Below, one piece after another: positions 15,506 through 23,901 of a DNA stretch of 33,605 bases. This DNA comes from an uncultured Eggerthellaceae bacterium (GTDB lineage Bacteria; Actinomycetota; Coriobacteriia; Coriobacteriales; Eggerthellaceae). Position 1 is the stretch's first letter, and every line of letters starts with the position of its first letter. The stretch spans positions 1 to 33,605 of the forward strand of contig CATKXW010000023.1 in NCBI GenBank assembly GCA_949840905.1, written 5' to 3'. The position numbers were made by a program, and so were the translations under genes. Under the pieces are notes generated by a model that searched no databases, had not been told where the DNA came from, and saw only the letters and a list, made by a program, of their open reading frames with translations.

Positions 15506-16258
15506 ATGACCACGAACCAGACCATCGACACCGCCACCGGACAAGCGGCTCCGGCGGAGCTGTCCACCGAGCGGGTGAGGTCCATCTTCTCCACCATCGC
15601 GAAGAAGTACGAGCGGTTCAACGCCGTGTCCAGCTTCGGTGCGTACAAGCGGTGGCTCGCCGGCATGATGGCCCAGGCGCCCATCGCTCGTGACGACGAG
15701 GTGCTCGACATCGCCGGCGGCACGGGGGATGTGACCTTCGCCGTGGCCAAGGCGAAGCGACCGGCGCGCATCCTCTGTACCGACCTGGTGCCCGAGATGT
15801 TGGAGGTGGCTCGCGCCCATCGGGCCGATGGCGAGGGAGGCGAGGTGCCCATCGAATTCGCTGTGGTGGACGCTCAGGCGATCCCTTATGAAGATGAGAG
15901 CTTCGACTGCATCACCATGGCTTACGGCATTCGCAACATGCCCGATCGCGCTCGGGCGCTCAGCGAGATGCACCGCGTGCTGCGTCCCGGTGGCAGCCTC
16001 GTATGTCTGGAGTTCTCGACCCCTCCTAACGCTGCCTGGCGTGGGCTATATCATTTCTATTTGAAGCACCTCATACCGTTCTGGGGAGGCCTGATCACCG
16101 GCGATCGCGAGGGATTCGTGTACCTGGGCCGCTCCATCAAGGCGTTTCCCGACCAAGAGGGCCTGGCCGCGCTGATGCGCGACGCCGGTTTCGTGGACGT
16201 CACCTGGAAGGATTACACGGGGGGCATCGCGGCGGTGCATGTGGCCCGCAAGGGATGA
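15506..16258 (+). CDS. menG: Demethylmenaquinone methyltransferase (MenG/UbiE)
   Basis: SAM-dependent C-methylase that converts demethylmenaquinone to menaquinone, the last step of the pathway. Of 250 residues, the family start RVRSIFSTIAKKYERFNAVSS is near 24. SAM motif I is VLDIAGGTGDVTFAVA (near 67). YGIRNMPDRARALSEMHRVL and LRPGGSLVCLEFSTP are the characteristic UbiE signatures. The end VTWKDYTGGIAAVHVARKG also fits the family. Bacteria with MenG normally use menaquinone in anaerobic respiration. AGGAAG lies about ten bases before ATG 15506, right behind the t6A fusion gene, so it is cotranscribed with it. The upstream prenyl synthase could supply the side chain. Confidence 0.95.
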   Translation: MTTNQTIDTATGQAAPAELSTERVRSIFSTIAKKYERFNAVSSFGAYKRWLAGMMAQAPIARDDEVLDIAGGTGDVTFAVAKAKRPARILCTDLVPEMLEVARAHRADGEGGEVPIEFAVVDAQAIPYEDESFDCITMAYGIRNMPDRARALSEMHRVLRPGGSLVCLEFSTPPNAAWRGLYHFYLKHLIPFWGGLITGDREGFVYLGRSIKAFPDQEGLAALMRDAGFVDVTWKDYTGGIAAVHVARKG

Positions 16259-16368
16259 GCGCAACGCGCCGCTTGCCCTGCGCGAGCGATGGCGCATCAT
16301 GGATACGCAGGGCGTTCATGGTATGATGGAGCCTTGAAAACGCTCAAGATATCCCGTGAGGTCTCCTT

Positions 16369-17727
16369 ATGCTCATCTGTTCTCAATACGTGCTTCCCGT
16401 GACGAGCGAGCCCATCATGAAGGGCGCTGTGCTCGTGCGCGACAACCGCATCGCTGACATCGGCACCGCAGAGATGCTGAAGCTGCGCTATCCCGATGAG
16501 GACGTCATCGACTACGGGCTGGCGGCGGTCATGCCGGGCTTGGTCGATCTGGACACCCGCTTGGAATACGCCGTCATGCGCGGCGTGGTCAGCGACCTTC
16601 CCTTCGCTCAGTGGTTCTTGGCGGTGGCCGATCATGCGCGCAAGCTAGAGCCGTCGGACTGGTTCGATTCGGCCATCCTGGGCGGTCTTGATGCGCTCTC
16701 TAGCGGCATCACCACCATCGCTGACATCACCGCCACCGGTGCTGCTCGTGCAGCTGCACAGCGACTGGGCCTGCGCGGTGTGATCTATCACGAGGTGTCG
16801 GCGGTGGACAAGGACCGCATCGACAATGCCATGCGCGCCGCCGCCGATGGCATCGAGGCGTGGCGGCAGGAATCCGATGGCGATCGCATCACCATCGGCA
16901 TAGCGCCCGCGGCGGCCTATCGCAATCATCCGGCCGTCTACGGCCGCGTGAGCGAATACGCCTCCGAACATGACCTGCCCGTGGCGCTGCGCCTGGCGGG
17001 CAGCCGAGAAGAGGTCAACTTCGTCAAGTACGGCTCTTCGATGTTCGCCATCCATGCGAAGAACGGCACGTTGCGCAGTTACACGGAGGTGCCCCCGTGG
17101 CTGCCCACGGGCGTCACGCCGGTGCGTTACGTGCTGAATTGGGGCGCTTTCGAGGCGCCGAACGTCATGATCATCCATGCTGTGCATGTGACCGACGAGG
17201 ACGTGGCGAAGCTGCGCGAGCATGACGTGGCCGTGTGCCTCACCCCACGCTCCAGCGCTCAGTTGGGCATGGGCACCGCGCCTTTGGATGAGTTCCTGCG
17301 GGCGGGCTTGCGGGTGGGCTTGGGCACCGATTCGCCGGCGGCCACCAATTCCACCGACATCCTCACCGAGATGCGCTCCACGCTCTTGCTGCAGCGAGCC
17401 ACCAACGCCCGTCGCTTCCTCAGCTCCACCACTATGTTGGAGCTGGCCACCATCGGCGGTGCGCGGGCTTTGGGCATGGAAGATCGCATCGGTTCCCTCG
17501 AGATAGGCAAGCAGGCCGATATCATCGCCGTGGATCTGTCGAGTTCGCATCATTCCGTGGAGACGAACCCGGTATCGGCGCTGGTGAACACTTGTACCGC
17601 TACCGATGTGCTGATGACCATGGTCGATGGCACCGTGCTCTATGAGAAGAACAACTGGCATGTGAACGTGGAAGTGGCGAAGAACATCGCGCGGGTGATC
17701 GAGATCCGCTCGAAGCTTCGCAACTAG
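16369..17727 (+). CDS. Amidohydrolase-superfamily protein with lost metal ligands (probable pseudoenzyme or altered chemistry)
   Basis: A 452-aa member of the SAH/MTA-deaminase/chlorohydrolase branch, recognisable from IMKGAVLVRDNRIADIG, AVMPGLVDLDTRLEYAVMRG, TTIADI, HAVHVTDEDV, GTDSPAATNS and the closing GSLEIGKQADIIAVD. In active family members PGxVxxHTH supplies two metal histidines; here that site is D62-T63-R64. The HxxE motif (metal His and catalytic Glu) reads R208-L-A-G211. Only H270 and D321 remain. So three of four metal ligands and the catalytic Glu are replaced while the fold markers persist. ATG 16369 follows GAGG by about eight bases. It lies between menG and the tat genes. Function unknown: a structural or regulatory role, or metal-independent chemistry. 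Confidence 0.85.
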   Translation: MLICSQYVLPVTSEPIMKGAVLVRDNRIADIGTAEMLKLRYPDEDVIDYGLAAVMPGLVDLDTRLEYAVMRGVVSDLPFAQWFLAVADHARKLEPSDWFDSAILGGLDALSSGITTIADITATGAARAAAQRLGLRGVIYHEVSAVDKDRIDNAMRAAADGIEAWRQESDGDRITIGIAPAAAYRNHPAVYGRVSEYASEHDLPVALRLAGSREEVNFVKYGSSMFAIHAKNGTLRSYTEVPPWLPTGVTPVRYVLNWGAFEAPNVMIIHAVHVTDEDVAKLREHDVAVCLTPRSSAQLGMGTAPLDEFLRAGLRVGLGTDSPAATNSTDILTEMRSTLLLQRATNARRFLSSTTMLELATIGGARALGMEDRIGSLEIGKQADIIAVDLSSSHHSVETNPVSALVNTCTATDVLMTMVDGTVLYEKNNWHVNVEVAKNIARVIEIRSKLRN

Positions 17728-17748
17728 GACGAACGAGGTCGATGCTCC

Positions 17749-17964
17749 ATGGCATCCAATAAGAAGAAGGGCTGCGGCCAGCGCAATCTCACGCGCGCCC
17801 AGAAGGCCGAACGTGCTCGAAGCGCGCAGCAGCGCGAAGAGCGGGCGAAAGCGCGCGCTGAGGCGGCAGAGCGTACCAAGAAGATATTCACCGTGGTAGT
17901 ATGTGTGATACTCGTGCTGGCGCTGGGCATCCCTACCATGGCGCTGGCGTTCTTGTCGGCATGA
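17749..17964 (+). CDS. Small single-pass membrane protein, basic cytoplasmic N-terminus
   Basis: Its 71 residues comprise about 45 residues rich in Arg, Ala, Lys and Glu, predicted helical and possibly coiled coil (AQKAERARSAQQREERAKAR), then one membrane helix at about 47-69 (FTVVVCVILVLALGIPTMAL). I do not recognise the family. The start at ATG 17749 follows GAGG by about a dozen bases. It lies 21 bases after the amidohydrolase and about 40 before the tat genes, so it is in the same operon. Confidence 0.75.
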   Translation: MASNKKKGCGQRNLTRAQKAERARSAQQREERAKARAEAAERTKKIFTVVVCVILVLALGIPTMALAFLSA

Positions 17965-18002
17965 TCCGGCCTTCGCTGAAGCGGTCATAGAAAGGGTTGC
18001 AG

Positions 18003-18452
18003 TTGTTCGGTATCGGCGGCTTCGAGCTATTCCTCATCGTGCTGTTCGGTTTCCTCGTGTTCGGGCCGGACAAGCTGCCCGAGATCGCGAAGACGATCGG
18101 CCGCGCCATCGCGAAGTTCCGCGACGCCCAAGCCGAGATGAGCGTGACCTTGAAGGATGTGGCCTTCGACAAGGACGCTGAGAATCCGTTCAAGAATCCT
18201 TTCGAGGCTGCGGACAAGATGGCTCAGGGCGCTCAACGCGGAGCAGCCACTGCGAAAGATACCGCAGCGGCGGTGAAGGAGGCGGTGGCGAAGGCTCCGA
18301 TCGATGATGGGGAAGGCACCGAGCCCGAACCTGTTCGCGAGAGCTTCTCGGAGCGCAAGGCGCGCTATGAGCGAGAGCGCAAGGCGAAGGCTGAGCGCGA
18401 GGCGCAAGGTCTGGCGACCCCTGCCGCCTCTGAGCAGGAAGGCGGTGTCTGA
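18003..18452 (+). CDS. tatB: Twin-arginine translocase subunit TatA/TatB family
   Basis: Component of the Tat pathway that exports folded, often cofactor-bearing proteins. From this start it reads MFGIGGFELFLIVLFGFLVFG, the canonical N-terminal membrane helix, followed by PDKLPEIAKTIGRAIAKF, the amphipathic helix. Glu at position 8 and the long 149-aa length with a charged tail favour TatB over TatA, but with no second subunit nearby it may do both jobs. Start: AAAGGG (17991-17996) abuts a TTG at 17997 but lies six bases before the in-frame TTG at 18003, which gives the family N-terminus. The stop overlaps the tatC start by one base. Confidence 0.9.
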   Translation: MFGIGGFELFLIVLFGFLVFGPDKLPEIAKTIGRAIAKFRDAQAEMSVTLKDVAFDKDAENPFKNPFEAADKMAQGAQRGAATAKDTAAAVKEAVAKAPIDDGEGTEPEPVRESFSERKARYERERKAKAEREAQGLATPAASEQEGGV

Positions 18453-19216
18453 TGCCCATCGGTCCTGCCCGCATGTCGCTCATGGATCATCTGGGCGAGC
18501 TGCGCATGCGTTTGGTGCGCATCGTGGTGTGCCTGTTCGTGGCCGCAGTGGTGTTCTACATGGCCACGCCCACCATGGGCAACTTTCTCATCATGCCCAT
18601 CCAGCAGTACCTGCCCTCTGAGCTGGTGGCCCTCGACCCGTTCGAGGCGTTCTCGGTACGCTTCTTCATATCCTTGTGGGCTGCTGCCGTGGCCACTTCT
18701 CCGGTCATACTCTGGCAGCTGCTTGCATTCTTCCTGCCGGCCTTGAAGCCTAAGGAGCGCCGTTGGTTCGTGCCCACGTTCATCGTGGGCGTGGCGCTGT
18801 TCATCATCGGCACGGTGTTCTGCTACTGCGTCATCTTAGGGGCGGCGTTCCAGTGGCTCACCGACCAGGCCATGGGCATCGGCGTCATCGAGCCGCGCAT
18901 GTCCAGCTACATCGACATCATCATCAAGTTCGAGCTGGCTTTCGGGTTCGCCTTCGAGCTGCCGTTGGTCATCTTCTACCTGGTCATATTCGATATCGTG
19001 CCCTATAAGAAGCTGCGCGGCAGCTGGCGGGTGGTGTATGTGGTGCTCATGGTGCTGTGCGCCGTGGTGACGCCGGATGCCTCGCCCATCACCATGCTGC
19101 TGATGTTCGCGGCCATCATCGTGCTGTACGAGGCCAGTCTGTTCATGGCGCGCATCGTGCTCGCCCGGCGCATCAAGAAGCAGAACGAGGAACTGGCGCT
19201 TCAGGAAGAGGAGTAG
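18452..19216 (+). CDS. tatC: Sec-independent protein translocase TatC
   Basis: Receptor subunit of the Tat translocase that binds twin-arginine signal peptides. It has 254 residues and six membrane helices, with the conserved N-terminal MSLMDHLGELRMRL (family HLxELRxR), the loop YLPSELVALDPFEAFSVRF (family P..F...K/R), and FELAFGFAFELPLVIFYL in the second half. The end is a basic/acidic cytoplasmic tail. ATG overlaps the preceding stop by one base, so translation is coupled. hypA follows two bases after its stop. Confidence 0.95.
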   Translation: MPIGPARMSLMDHLGELRMRLVRIVVCLFVAAVVFYMATPTMGNFLIMPIQQYLPSELVALDPFEAFSVRFFISLWAAAVATSPVILWQLLAFFLPALKPKERRWFVPTFIVGVALFIIGTVFCYCVILGAAFQWLTDQAMGIGVIEPRMSSYIDIIIKFELAFGFAFELPLVIFYLVIFDIVPYKKLRGSWRVVYVVLMVLCAVVTPDASPITMLLMFAAIIVLYEASLFMARIVLARRIKKQNEELALQEEE

Positions 19217-19218
19217 CT

Positions 19219-19605
19219 GTGCACGAGCTGGGTATCATGACCGGCGTGATGGATGCGGCGGTGAAGTCGGCTCAGGAAGCCGGTGCGACGCGGCTGCTGG
19301 GCGTGACCTTGTCCATCGGCGAGATGACCGAGGCCATCGAGGATGCGCTCGTGTTCGCCTTCGAGGCGCTGGTGGAAGATGATCCGTTCACGAAGGACGC
19401 CGAGCTCACGGTGAACATGATCGCGCCGAAGAGCATCTGTCTGGAATGCGGCCACGAGTTCGTCCACGATCGCTTCCATCTGTTCTGCCCTGAATGCGAC
19501 AGCTTCTGCACGCAGCTCATATGTGGGCGCGAGCTTCAGATAGACTCCATCGAAGTGGACCTGCCGGATGGCGACCCTGGCGGCTCTGAGGGGTCCGCTG
19601 GATGA
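19219..19605 (+). CDS. hypA: Hydrogenase/urease nickel incorporation protein HypA
   Basis: Nickel metallochaperone for [NiFe] hydrogenase maturation. The 128-residue protein starts MHELGIM, where H2 and the N-terminal amine bind nickel. The zinc site is C74-x-x-C77 and C90-x-x-C93 (CLECGHEFVHDRFHLFCPEC). GVTLSIGEMT at about 28-37 is the usual second strand region. The start is GTG 19219, read as Met, with AGGAG ahead of it inside the tatC end. It lies just behind tatC and ahead of hypB. The pairing with Tat fits export of a folded Ni-Fe enzyme, but no hydrogenase structural gene is in this window. Confidence 0.95.
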   Translation: MHELGIMTGVMDAAVKSAQEAGATRLLGVTLSIGEMTEAIEDALVFAFEALVEDDPFTKDAELTVNMIAPKSICLECGHEFVHDRFHLFCPECDSFCTQLICGRELQIDSIEVDLPDGDPGGSEGSAG

Positions 19606-19692
19606 GCTTCTCGCTGCGCGGGCCATGAGGGGCTTCGCGCCAAGGTGCCGCGGGGTCCGGTCGGCCGAGGAGAGACAAGGGAGAGAAGAGAC

Positions 19693-20349
19693 ATGGCGCA
19701 TATCGACATCAAGCAGCCCATCTTGCAGAAGAACGATTCGATGGCCGCTGAGCTGCGGCAGCGGTTCGCCGAGAACCACGTGTTCGTGCTCGACCTTCTG
19801 GCCAGTCCTGGAAGCGGGAAGACCTCGACCATCCTGGCCACCATCGATGCGCTGCGCGACGAGTTCAACATCGCGGTCATCGAAGGCGACATCGCCAGCA
19901 ACGTGGATGCCGAGAAGATCAAGGCCCAGGGGACGCCGGCGGTGCAGATAAACACCGGTGGGGCGTGCCATCTGGAGAGCGCCATGATAAAACGGGCCGT
20001 GGATGTGCTCGATCTGGAGCGGCTCGATCTCATCATCATCGAGAACGTGGGCAACCTGGTGTGTCCCACCGATTTCGACCTAGGCGAGAACGCCAAGGTG
20101 ATGATCCTGTCGGTTCCCGAGGGAGACGACAAGCCGTTGAAATATCCGGGGGTGTTCCAAGTAGCCCAGGCTGTCGTGCTGAACAAGGTGGACACCATGC
20201 CCGTGTTCGATTTCGACGATGGGCGCTTCACCGAAGAGGTGACGTCGCTGAACCCGCAAGCTCCCATCTTCCGCCTGTCGGCCACGACAGGCGAGGGCGT
20301 GGCCCCGTGGGTAGCGTGGCTGGCCGAGCAGATCCGCAGCGTGCAGTAG
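19693..20349 (+). CDS. hypB: Hydrogenase nickel incorporation GTPase HypB
   Basis: GTPase that delivers nickel to the hydrogenase large subunit together with HypA. In 218 residues: Walker A ASPGSGKTSTI (about 37-47), EGDIAS, the metal-site residues C92-H93 (GACHLES) and C124 (ENVGNLVCP), and the guanine-specificity motif NKVD (164-167). It lacks the His-rich nickel-storage stretch and the N-terminal CxxCGC motif found in some homologues, so it is a minimal form. ATG 19693 follows a GGGAGA purine run. The 87 bases after hypA contain nothing else recognisable. Confidence 0.95.
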   Translation: MAHIDIKQPILQKNDSMAAELRQRFAENHVFVLDLLASPGSGKTSTILATIDALRDEFNIAVIEGDIASNVDAEKIKAQGTPAVQINTGGACHLESAMIKRAVDVLDLERLDLIIIENVGNLVCPTDFDLGENAKVMILSVPEGDDKPLKYPGVFQVAQAVVLNKVDTMPVFDFDDGRFTEEVTSLNPQAPIFRLSATTGEGVAPWVAWLAEQIRSVQ

Positions 20350-20370
20350 CGACAGCGGAAGGAGGGCATC

Positions 20371-21180
20371 GTGGAGGCGATCTGGGACAGTCTGGTGGCG
20401 CAGCTCCGGGGATTCGTGGGCGGCATCGGCTTTTCCCATTGCGTGGTAGGGCTTTCCGGTGGTATCGATTCTGCCCTCGCCGCTGCTTTGGCCGTAGAGG
20501 CATTGGGTGTCGAGCAAGTTCATGGCGTGCTGATGCCGGGGCCCTATTCGAGCGATCATTCCGTAGAGGATGCCGAAGCGCTGGCCGCGAACCTGGGCAT
20601 CGAGACGTTCACCGTGCCCATAACGGATGCCTACGAGGCGTTCGCTGAGGTGCTGGCAGAGCCCTGCGGTGGATCGTTCGGAGGGCTGGCGGCCGAGAAC
20701 ACCCAGGCACGATGCCGTATGGTGTGCCTGATGGCCCTTTCCAACGCCCATGGCTGGCTGCTGCTGAACACCGGCAACAAATCCGAGGCGTACATGGGCT
20801 ACTCCACGCTCTACGGTGATACGGCCGGGGCGGTGGCACCGTTGGGCGACCTGTACAAGACCGAGGTGTACGCCTTGGCCGAGGCGCTGAACGGACGGGC
20901 GCGGAAGGCGGGCGCGGTGGCTCCTATCCCGCAGCGCACGCTGGACAAGCCTCCGAGCGCCGAGCTAGCCCCCGATCAGCAGGATGAGAAGGCTCTCGGG
21001 GTGGATTACGCCACCCTCGATGGGATCTTGCGGTGCGCCTTCGACGAGCATCAGCCCGTGGCTGCCATCGTGGCCTGCGGCTACGATGAGCAGCTGGTGG
21101 AGGATGTCATCGTGCGCGCTGAGTCGTTCGCGTTCAAGCGCGCCCAGCTACCCCCGACCCTGCCGGTGTCGCATCTGTGA
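20371..21180 (+). CDS. nadE: NH3-dependent NAD+ synthetase
   Basis: Makes NAD from deamido-NAD, ATP and ammonia, the last step of NAD synthesis. PP-loop ATPase motif LSGGIDSALAA (SGGIDS at 29-34), then NTGNKSEAYMGYSTLYGD, PLGDLYKTEV and PPSAELAPDQQDE, all typical. At 269 aa it has only the synthetase domain; the glutaminase (nitrilase) domain of the larger form is absent, so ammonia is the expected donor. The start is GTG 20371 with a strong AAGGAGG ribosome site six bases upstream. It is in line with hypA-hypB and the two YhgE/Pip genes, 21 bases after hypB. Confidence 0.94.
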   Translation: MEAIWDSLVAQLRGFVGGIGFSHCVVGLSGGIDSALAAALAVEALGVEQVHGVLMPGPYSSDHSVEDAEALAANLGIETFTVPITDAYEAFAEVLAEPCGGSFGGLAAENTQARCRMVCLMALSNAHGWLLLNTGNKSEAYMGYSTLYGDTAGAVAPLGDLYKTEVYALAEALNGRARKAGAVAPIPQRTLDKPPSAELAPDQQDEKALGVDYATLDGILRCAFDEHQPVAAIVACGYDEQLVEDVIVRAESFAFKRAQLPPTLPVSHL

Positions 21181-21201
21181 TGCCGAGCGGAGCGATGGTC
21201 C

Positions 21202-23901
21202 ATGGGTAACGTCTTCCGCGTGCTTCGCCGCGATGTGCTGCGGCTTCTGAAGACCCCACCGGCGCTCGTGGTCATCATCGCACTGATGGTGCTGCCCTCG
21301 GTGTACACCTGGTATAACGTGGTGGGCTTCTGGAATCCTTATGAGAATACGGGGAATTTGCGAGTTGCCGTGGTGAACGAGGATGCGGGCGGTTCGAGCG
21401 AGCTGACCGGGGAGATGGACCTGGGCGATCGGATCGTGGAGGAGCTGCACGACAACGACCAGTTGAAATGGGTGTTCACCGATCATGACGATGCCATGGC
21501 TCGGCTCGATCGCGGCGATTGCTATGCCGCCTATGTGATCCCATCCGATTTCACCGAGCGCTTGTTGGGCCTGACCGAGGGCCGCTATGAGGATCCCACG
21601 CTGAGATATTACGTGAACGAACGGCTAGGGCCGGTATCGCCCAAGATAACCGACACTGGGGCCACGACGCTGGATGCCACCATCAACTCCACGTTCGTCT
21701 CCACGGTGAGCGACGTTGCTGTGAAGACGATCACCGAGAAGGTGGGGGAGGCCCATGATTCGTTCGACGATGCACGATCGAGCGCACTGCTGAAGGTGGA
21801 TGCGGTGCAGGGCGGCCTCGATGGGGCCCGTTGCACCATCGGAGAAGTGCAGAACGCAGCAGGTGCCATGCGCGGCACGGCTGCTGATGCGCGATGCTCC
21901 CTTGATGCGGCGTGGCGGCAGGTGCAGCAGGCCCAAGGCTCCCTCGATGGTCTGGCGGTCCAGGCGCAGACGGCATCGCAGGCCATGGGGGAGTTCGCCC
22001 TGCGGGCCGAGCGCTCCATGGAGGTCGCGCTCGATGACGCGGGAGCCGCGGTGGCCTTGGCGCGTCAGGAAGTGCAGCATGTGGAGGATTCTCTCGACGA
22101 CTATCGGCCGAAGCTACAGGATGCGCTCGATCAGCTGGACGAGCGCATAGAGGATACCGAGGGACAGATTGCAGAGCTGCAGGCCCAGGCCGACGCATTG
22201 CCCGACGGTTCGCAGAAAGACCAGATGCTCCTGCAGATAGAGGAACTGAAGAAGCTGGACGAGGAGCTGCAGCGGCAGCGCACGTCGGTGCAGGGCGCCC
22301 TCGATTCCCTCGATGCGGCTCGCAACGCTGCCGGTGCTCTCGATACTATCATCACCACTTCCCTCGGCAACGTCCGGCTCCTTTCCGATACGATGTTCGG
22401 CGCGACGGTGCCGGCGCTGGGAGGGGGCTTGGGCCAGATGGGCGCTTCGGTCGCTCAGATATCGGCGGTGCTGGGCGCCCAGCATGGGCTCATCGAGTCT
22501 GCCCAAGGGCTCCTCGACGACCTTGACGGTGCTCTGTCCACTCTTGAGGAGGCCATGGGCGAGGCTGACGGGCTGTTAGCCTCCATCCAGAGCGATCTGG
22601 GCAGCGTGCGCGACGATCTGGTGCTGTTGGGCGAATCCGACGTCATCGCTGAGCTGTTCGGAGAAGAGGGCCTCGATGCTCGGCGCATCGCCTCGTTCAT
22701 GGGGGCGCCCACTCATGTGGTGACCGAGCGTCTCTATCCGATGAACGCCTATGGGTCGGCCATGGCGCCGCTGTTCATGAACCTCACGTTCTGGATCGGC
22801 GCGTTCATGCTGCTGGTCATCATGAAACAGGAGGTGGACAGCGCCGGCATTCGCGATCTTACCATCACCCAGCGCTATGTGGGCCGCTTCCTTCTGCTGG
22901 CCATCATAGCGGCCATACAGGCCATCGTCTGCTGTGCGGGCGTGCTGTTCCTTGGCGTAGAGGCAGCTAGCGTGGCGGGTCTGTTCTTCGCGGCCGTGGT
23001 AGCCTCTCTCAGCTACCTCAGCATCATCTACGCGCTGTCGGTGACGCTGCAGCATATCGGCAAGGGCATCTGCGTGCTGCTCGTGTTCGCTCAGATCCCC
23101 GGTGCTACGGGCCTGTATCCCATCGAGATGACGTCGAGCTTCTTCCAAGCGGTGTATCCGCTCTTGCCCTTCACCTACGGCATCGGTGCCATGCGTGAGG
23201 CCATCGGCGGCTTCTATGGGGATCAGTACGGCTTCGATGTGGGCATCCTTCTGCTGTTCTTCGCGCTGTTCATGGCATTGGGCATACTGGTCCGGCCGCT
23301 GATGGCGAACGTGAACCGCATGGTGGCCCGACAAGTGCGCAAGAGCGGCATGTTCAACAACGAGGACGTGGAAGTGCCCGCGCGGCCCTATCGCCTCTCT
23401 CAGATAGTACGCGTTCTCACCGACAAGCAAGAGTACCGCGAAGGGCTGCAGCAGCGCTACGAGCGTTTCGATCGGATGTACCCGCATCTGATACGCGGGG
23501 CGGCCATCGTCGGCGTCGGCGTGCCCGTGGCGGTGATGGTGGTGTTCTCGCTCACGCCAGCCGAGAAGGCGTCGCTGCTCACGTTCGGTCTGGTATGGCT
23601 GGTGCTGCTGTGCATATTCCTCGTGGTGGTGGAAAGCCTTCGTTACAGCTTCGAGCGGCAGTTGCGCCTGGATACCATGAGCGATGAGAAGCTGCGCTCC
23701 CTTTATGCGAACCGCAACACCATGGAACGCAGCGGTGCGACGGAAGGCTCGATCGCAGGAGCACCTGCGATCGCGAGCGCTGTTCCTGCGGGGCGCAACG
23801 CCGCGGTCCGAGCGCGTCATGGTAGGGTCGGGCGCACGCGCGGGAGCGGCGCTCGCCGTGGCGCCGTTCGTCGCCAAGGGCGAGGGAGGCACCGCCGATG
23901 A
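21202..23901 (+). CDS. YhgE/Pip family membrane protein (first of a tandem pair)
   Basis: An 899-aa membrane protein. The start MGNVFRVLRRDVLRLLKTPPA, a helix at about 17-40 with LPSVYTWYNVVGFWNP, then NTGNLRVAVVNEDAGG and SPKITDTGATT are hallmarks of the YhgE/Pip (phage infection protein) family. A coiled-coil-rich outer region spans about 175-480. Helices follow near 520-545, 560-590, 595-620, 630-650 and 680-700. Two extra helices at about 765-785 and 791-812 are not in the usual family plan. The last ~50 residues form an Arg/Gly-rich tail ending RQGRGRHRR. Members lie near type VII secretion genes or act in envelope transport; the substrate is unknown. The stop overlaps the next start as ATGA. 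Confidence 0.9.
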   Translation: MGNVFRVLRRDVLRLLKTPPALVVIIALMVLPSVYTWYNVVGFWNPYENTGNLRVAVVNEDAGGSSELTGEMDLGDRIVEELHDNDQLKWVFTDHDDAMARLDRGDCYAAYVIPSDFTERLLGLTEGRYEDPTLRYYVNERLGPVSPKITDTGATTLDATINSTFVSTVSDVAVKTITEKVGEAHDSFDDARSSALLKVDAVQGGLDGARCTIGEVQNAAGAMRGTAADARCSLDAAWRQVQQAQGSLDGLAVQAQTASQAMGEFALRAERSMEVALDDAGAAVALARQEVQHVEDSLDDYRPKLQDALDQLDERIEDTEGQIAELQAQADALPDGSQKDQMLLQIEELKKLDEELQRQRTSVQGALDSLDAARNAAGALDTIITTSLGNVRLLSDTMFGATVPALGGGLGQMGASVAQISAVLGAQHGLIESAQGLLDDLDGALSTLEEAMGEADGLLASIQSDLGSVRDDLVLLGESDVIAELFGEEGLDARRIASFMGAPTHVVTERLYPMNAYGSAMAPLFMNLTFWIGAFMLLVIMKQEVDSAGIRDLTITQRYVGRFLLLAIIAAIQAIVCCAGVLFLGVEAASVAGLFFAAVVASLSYLSIIYALSVTLQHIGKGICVLLVFAQIPGATGLYPIEMTSSFFQAVYPLLPFTYGIGAMREAIGGFYGDQYGFDVGILLLFFALFMALGILVRPLMANVNRMVARQVRKSGMFNNEDVEVPARPYRLSQIVRVLTDKQEYREGLQQRYERFDRMYPHLIRGAAIVGVGVPVAVMVVFSLTPAEKASLLTFGLVWLVLLCIFLVVVESLRYSFERQLRLDTMSDEKLRSLYANRNTMERSGATEGSIAGAPAIASAVPAGRNAAVRARHGRVGRTRGSGARRGAVRRQGRGRHRR

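Noticed and set aside
23684-23901. Frameshift explaining the Arg/Gly-rich tail of the first YhgE/Pip protein
   Set aside because: Another frame here has a more ordinary composition, but shifting into it would run through the start of the next gene, whereas the existing frame ends in a neat ATGA overlap. An error remains possible but is not favoured.
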